Positions 53,283 through 53,797 of a stretch of DNA of 53,797 bases are shown here, piece by piece; position 1 is the stretch's first letter; each line of letters opens with the position of its first letter. The position numbers were made by a program, and so were the translations under genes. Location: contig NZ_MLCF01000027.1 of the NCBI RefSeq assembly GCF_001879105.1, positions 1 to 53,797 of the forward strand, written 5' to 3'. The notes beneath the pieces were generated by a model. The model saw only the letters and a list, made by a program, of their open reading frames with translations, ran no database searches and had not been told where the DNA came from. Source of the DNA: Mangrovactinospora gilvigrisea. GTDB lineage: Bacteria; Actinomycetota; Actinomycetes; Streptomycetales; Streptomycetaceae.

Positions 53283-53797
53283 ATGTGGGAGCTTCCGGAG
53301 GCGCTGCGGGGGGCGTTGGACGGGGTCGTCGGGGGCGGTGCCGGCGGGGCGCGGCTGGCGCGCGACGTCGAGGCGCTGATCGCGCGGTACCGCGCGGACG
53401 TTGCGGCGCCGGAGGCGATCCTCGCCACGCCGGGGGCGGCGCGGGCCTACGCGGCGTACCGGATGCCGGCGACGTACGCCGCCGTCCGGGCGGCGCTGGG
53501 GGAGCTTGCGCTGCGGACGGACGGGGCCGGGCCCTCGGGGCTCGCGCCGGTCACCCAGGTGGATGTGGGCGGGGGGACGGGGGCCGCTGTGTGGGCGGCG
53601 TTCGACGCGTTCGGCGGGCCGTCGGGGTCGCTGGAGCGGGCCCGGGTGCTGGAGCGGTCGCCGGAGGTGGTCGCGGTGGGGCGGGAGTTGGCGCGGGCCG
53701 GGGGGCTGGGGGCGGCGGAGTGGGAGCTGTTCCTGGTGGCGGAGGGGGCGTCGGAGGTCGCGGTGCCCGCTGCGGACCTGGTGACGGTCTCGTATGT
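53283..53797 (+). CDS. Rsm22-like small-ribosomal-subunit methyltransferase, N-terminal part (truncated by window)
   Basis: The visible 171 residues start MWELPEALRGALDGVVGG and include LIARYRADVAAPEAILATPG, ARAYAAYRMPATYAAVRAAL and VTQVDVGGGTGAAVWAAFDA, the SAM-binding loop. This matches Rsm22-type proteins, first described as mitochondrial ribosome assembly factors. In bacteria they are often annotated only as methyltransferases. It runs off the right edge, so the C-terminal half and any zinc-binding cysteines cannot be seen. A TAGAGT box at about 53227 may be its promoter. Confidence 0.75.
   Translation, partial: MWELPEALRGALDGVVGGGAGGARLARDVEALIARYRADVAAPEAILATPGAARAYAAYRMPATYAAVRAALGELALRTDGAGPSGLAPVTQVDVGGGTGAAVWAAFDAFGGPSGSLERARVLERSPEVVAVGRELARAGGLGAAEWELFLVAEGASEVAVPAADLVTVSY

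Overview
The window is very GC-rich actinobacterial chromosome (coding frames almost saturated with G/C at third positions). The gene content points to Streptomyces or a close relative: an FhaA-type FHA protein, two branched-chain 2-oxoacid dehydrogenase (bkd) clusters with a BkdR-like Lrp regulator, a bacterial proteasome activator, PASTA-type Ser/Thr kinases, a ModBC fusion, frequent GTGA start/stop overlaps and leaderless promoters. From memory the gene order resembles the S. coelicolor SCO3815-SCO3843 neighbourhood near oriC. A perfect parS site inside the window agrees with an origin-proximal position.

Layout. 1-8.7 kb: 5' end of fhaA (-), tRNA-Leu(CAG), 6-phosphofructokinase (-), TerD protein, membrane-anchored esterase followed by a triplicated 3' end, universal stress protein (-), secreted PL8 polysaccharide lyase (-), PAP2 phosphatase (-). 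8.7-17.4 kb: fused molybdate permease/ATPase (-), hotdog thioesterase (-), DUF2252 protein, coiled-coil J-domain protein, a coupled membrane protein/histidine kinase/response regulator operon (-), rhodanese. 17.4-18.1 kb: tandem repeat array without credible genes. 18.1-22.5 kb: Gln/Pro-rich membrane protein (-), coupled DUF5819-HTTM-TrmH operon, a DnaA-box cluster, BkdR (-).

22.7-26.2 kb holds bkd cluster 1, in which E1-alpha and E1-beta are fused in one frame, followed by E2. From 26.1 to about 27.2 kb is an array of degenerate copies of the E2 3' end. 27.3-31.7 kb: MobA-like protein, DUF6457, MoeA, a potassium channel whose 3' end carries parS, and a quinone oxidoreductase. 31.8-37.5 kb: a His-Pro-repeat surface protein, the proteasome activator Bpa, two transmembrane Ser/Thr kinases and an orphan LuxR-type response regulator (-). 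37.9-41.4 kb: bkd cluster 2 with separate E1-alpha, E1-beta and E2. 41.5-53.8 kb: VC0807-type membrane protein (-), M64 peptidase, GntR regulator, mycothiol-enzyme-like protein (-), PucR-type regulator (-), M18 aminopeptidase (-), acyl-CoA dehydrogenase (-) divergent from an SseB-like protein, NlpC/P60 hydrolase, two poorly characterised proteins (-), and the start of an Rsm22-like methyltransferase.

Functional links: both bkd clusters would degrade branched-chain 2-oxoacids and supply branched fatty-acid starter units; MobA/MoeA with the molybdate transporter form a molybdenum-cofactor theme; Bpa beside two kinases is a protein quality-control/signalling block.

The most unusual feature is DNA architecture rather than a gene. 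Three tandem arrays (4.2, 17.4 and 26.1 kb) lie at gene 3' ends, and two of them are clearly built from copies of the 3' end of the upstream gene. A family of long GC hairpins with GGCACCC/GGGTGCC arms is also scattered between genes, and one member seems to have been captured as the linker that fuses E1-alpha to E1-beta.
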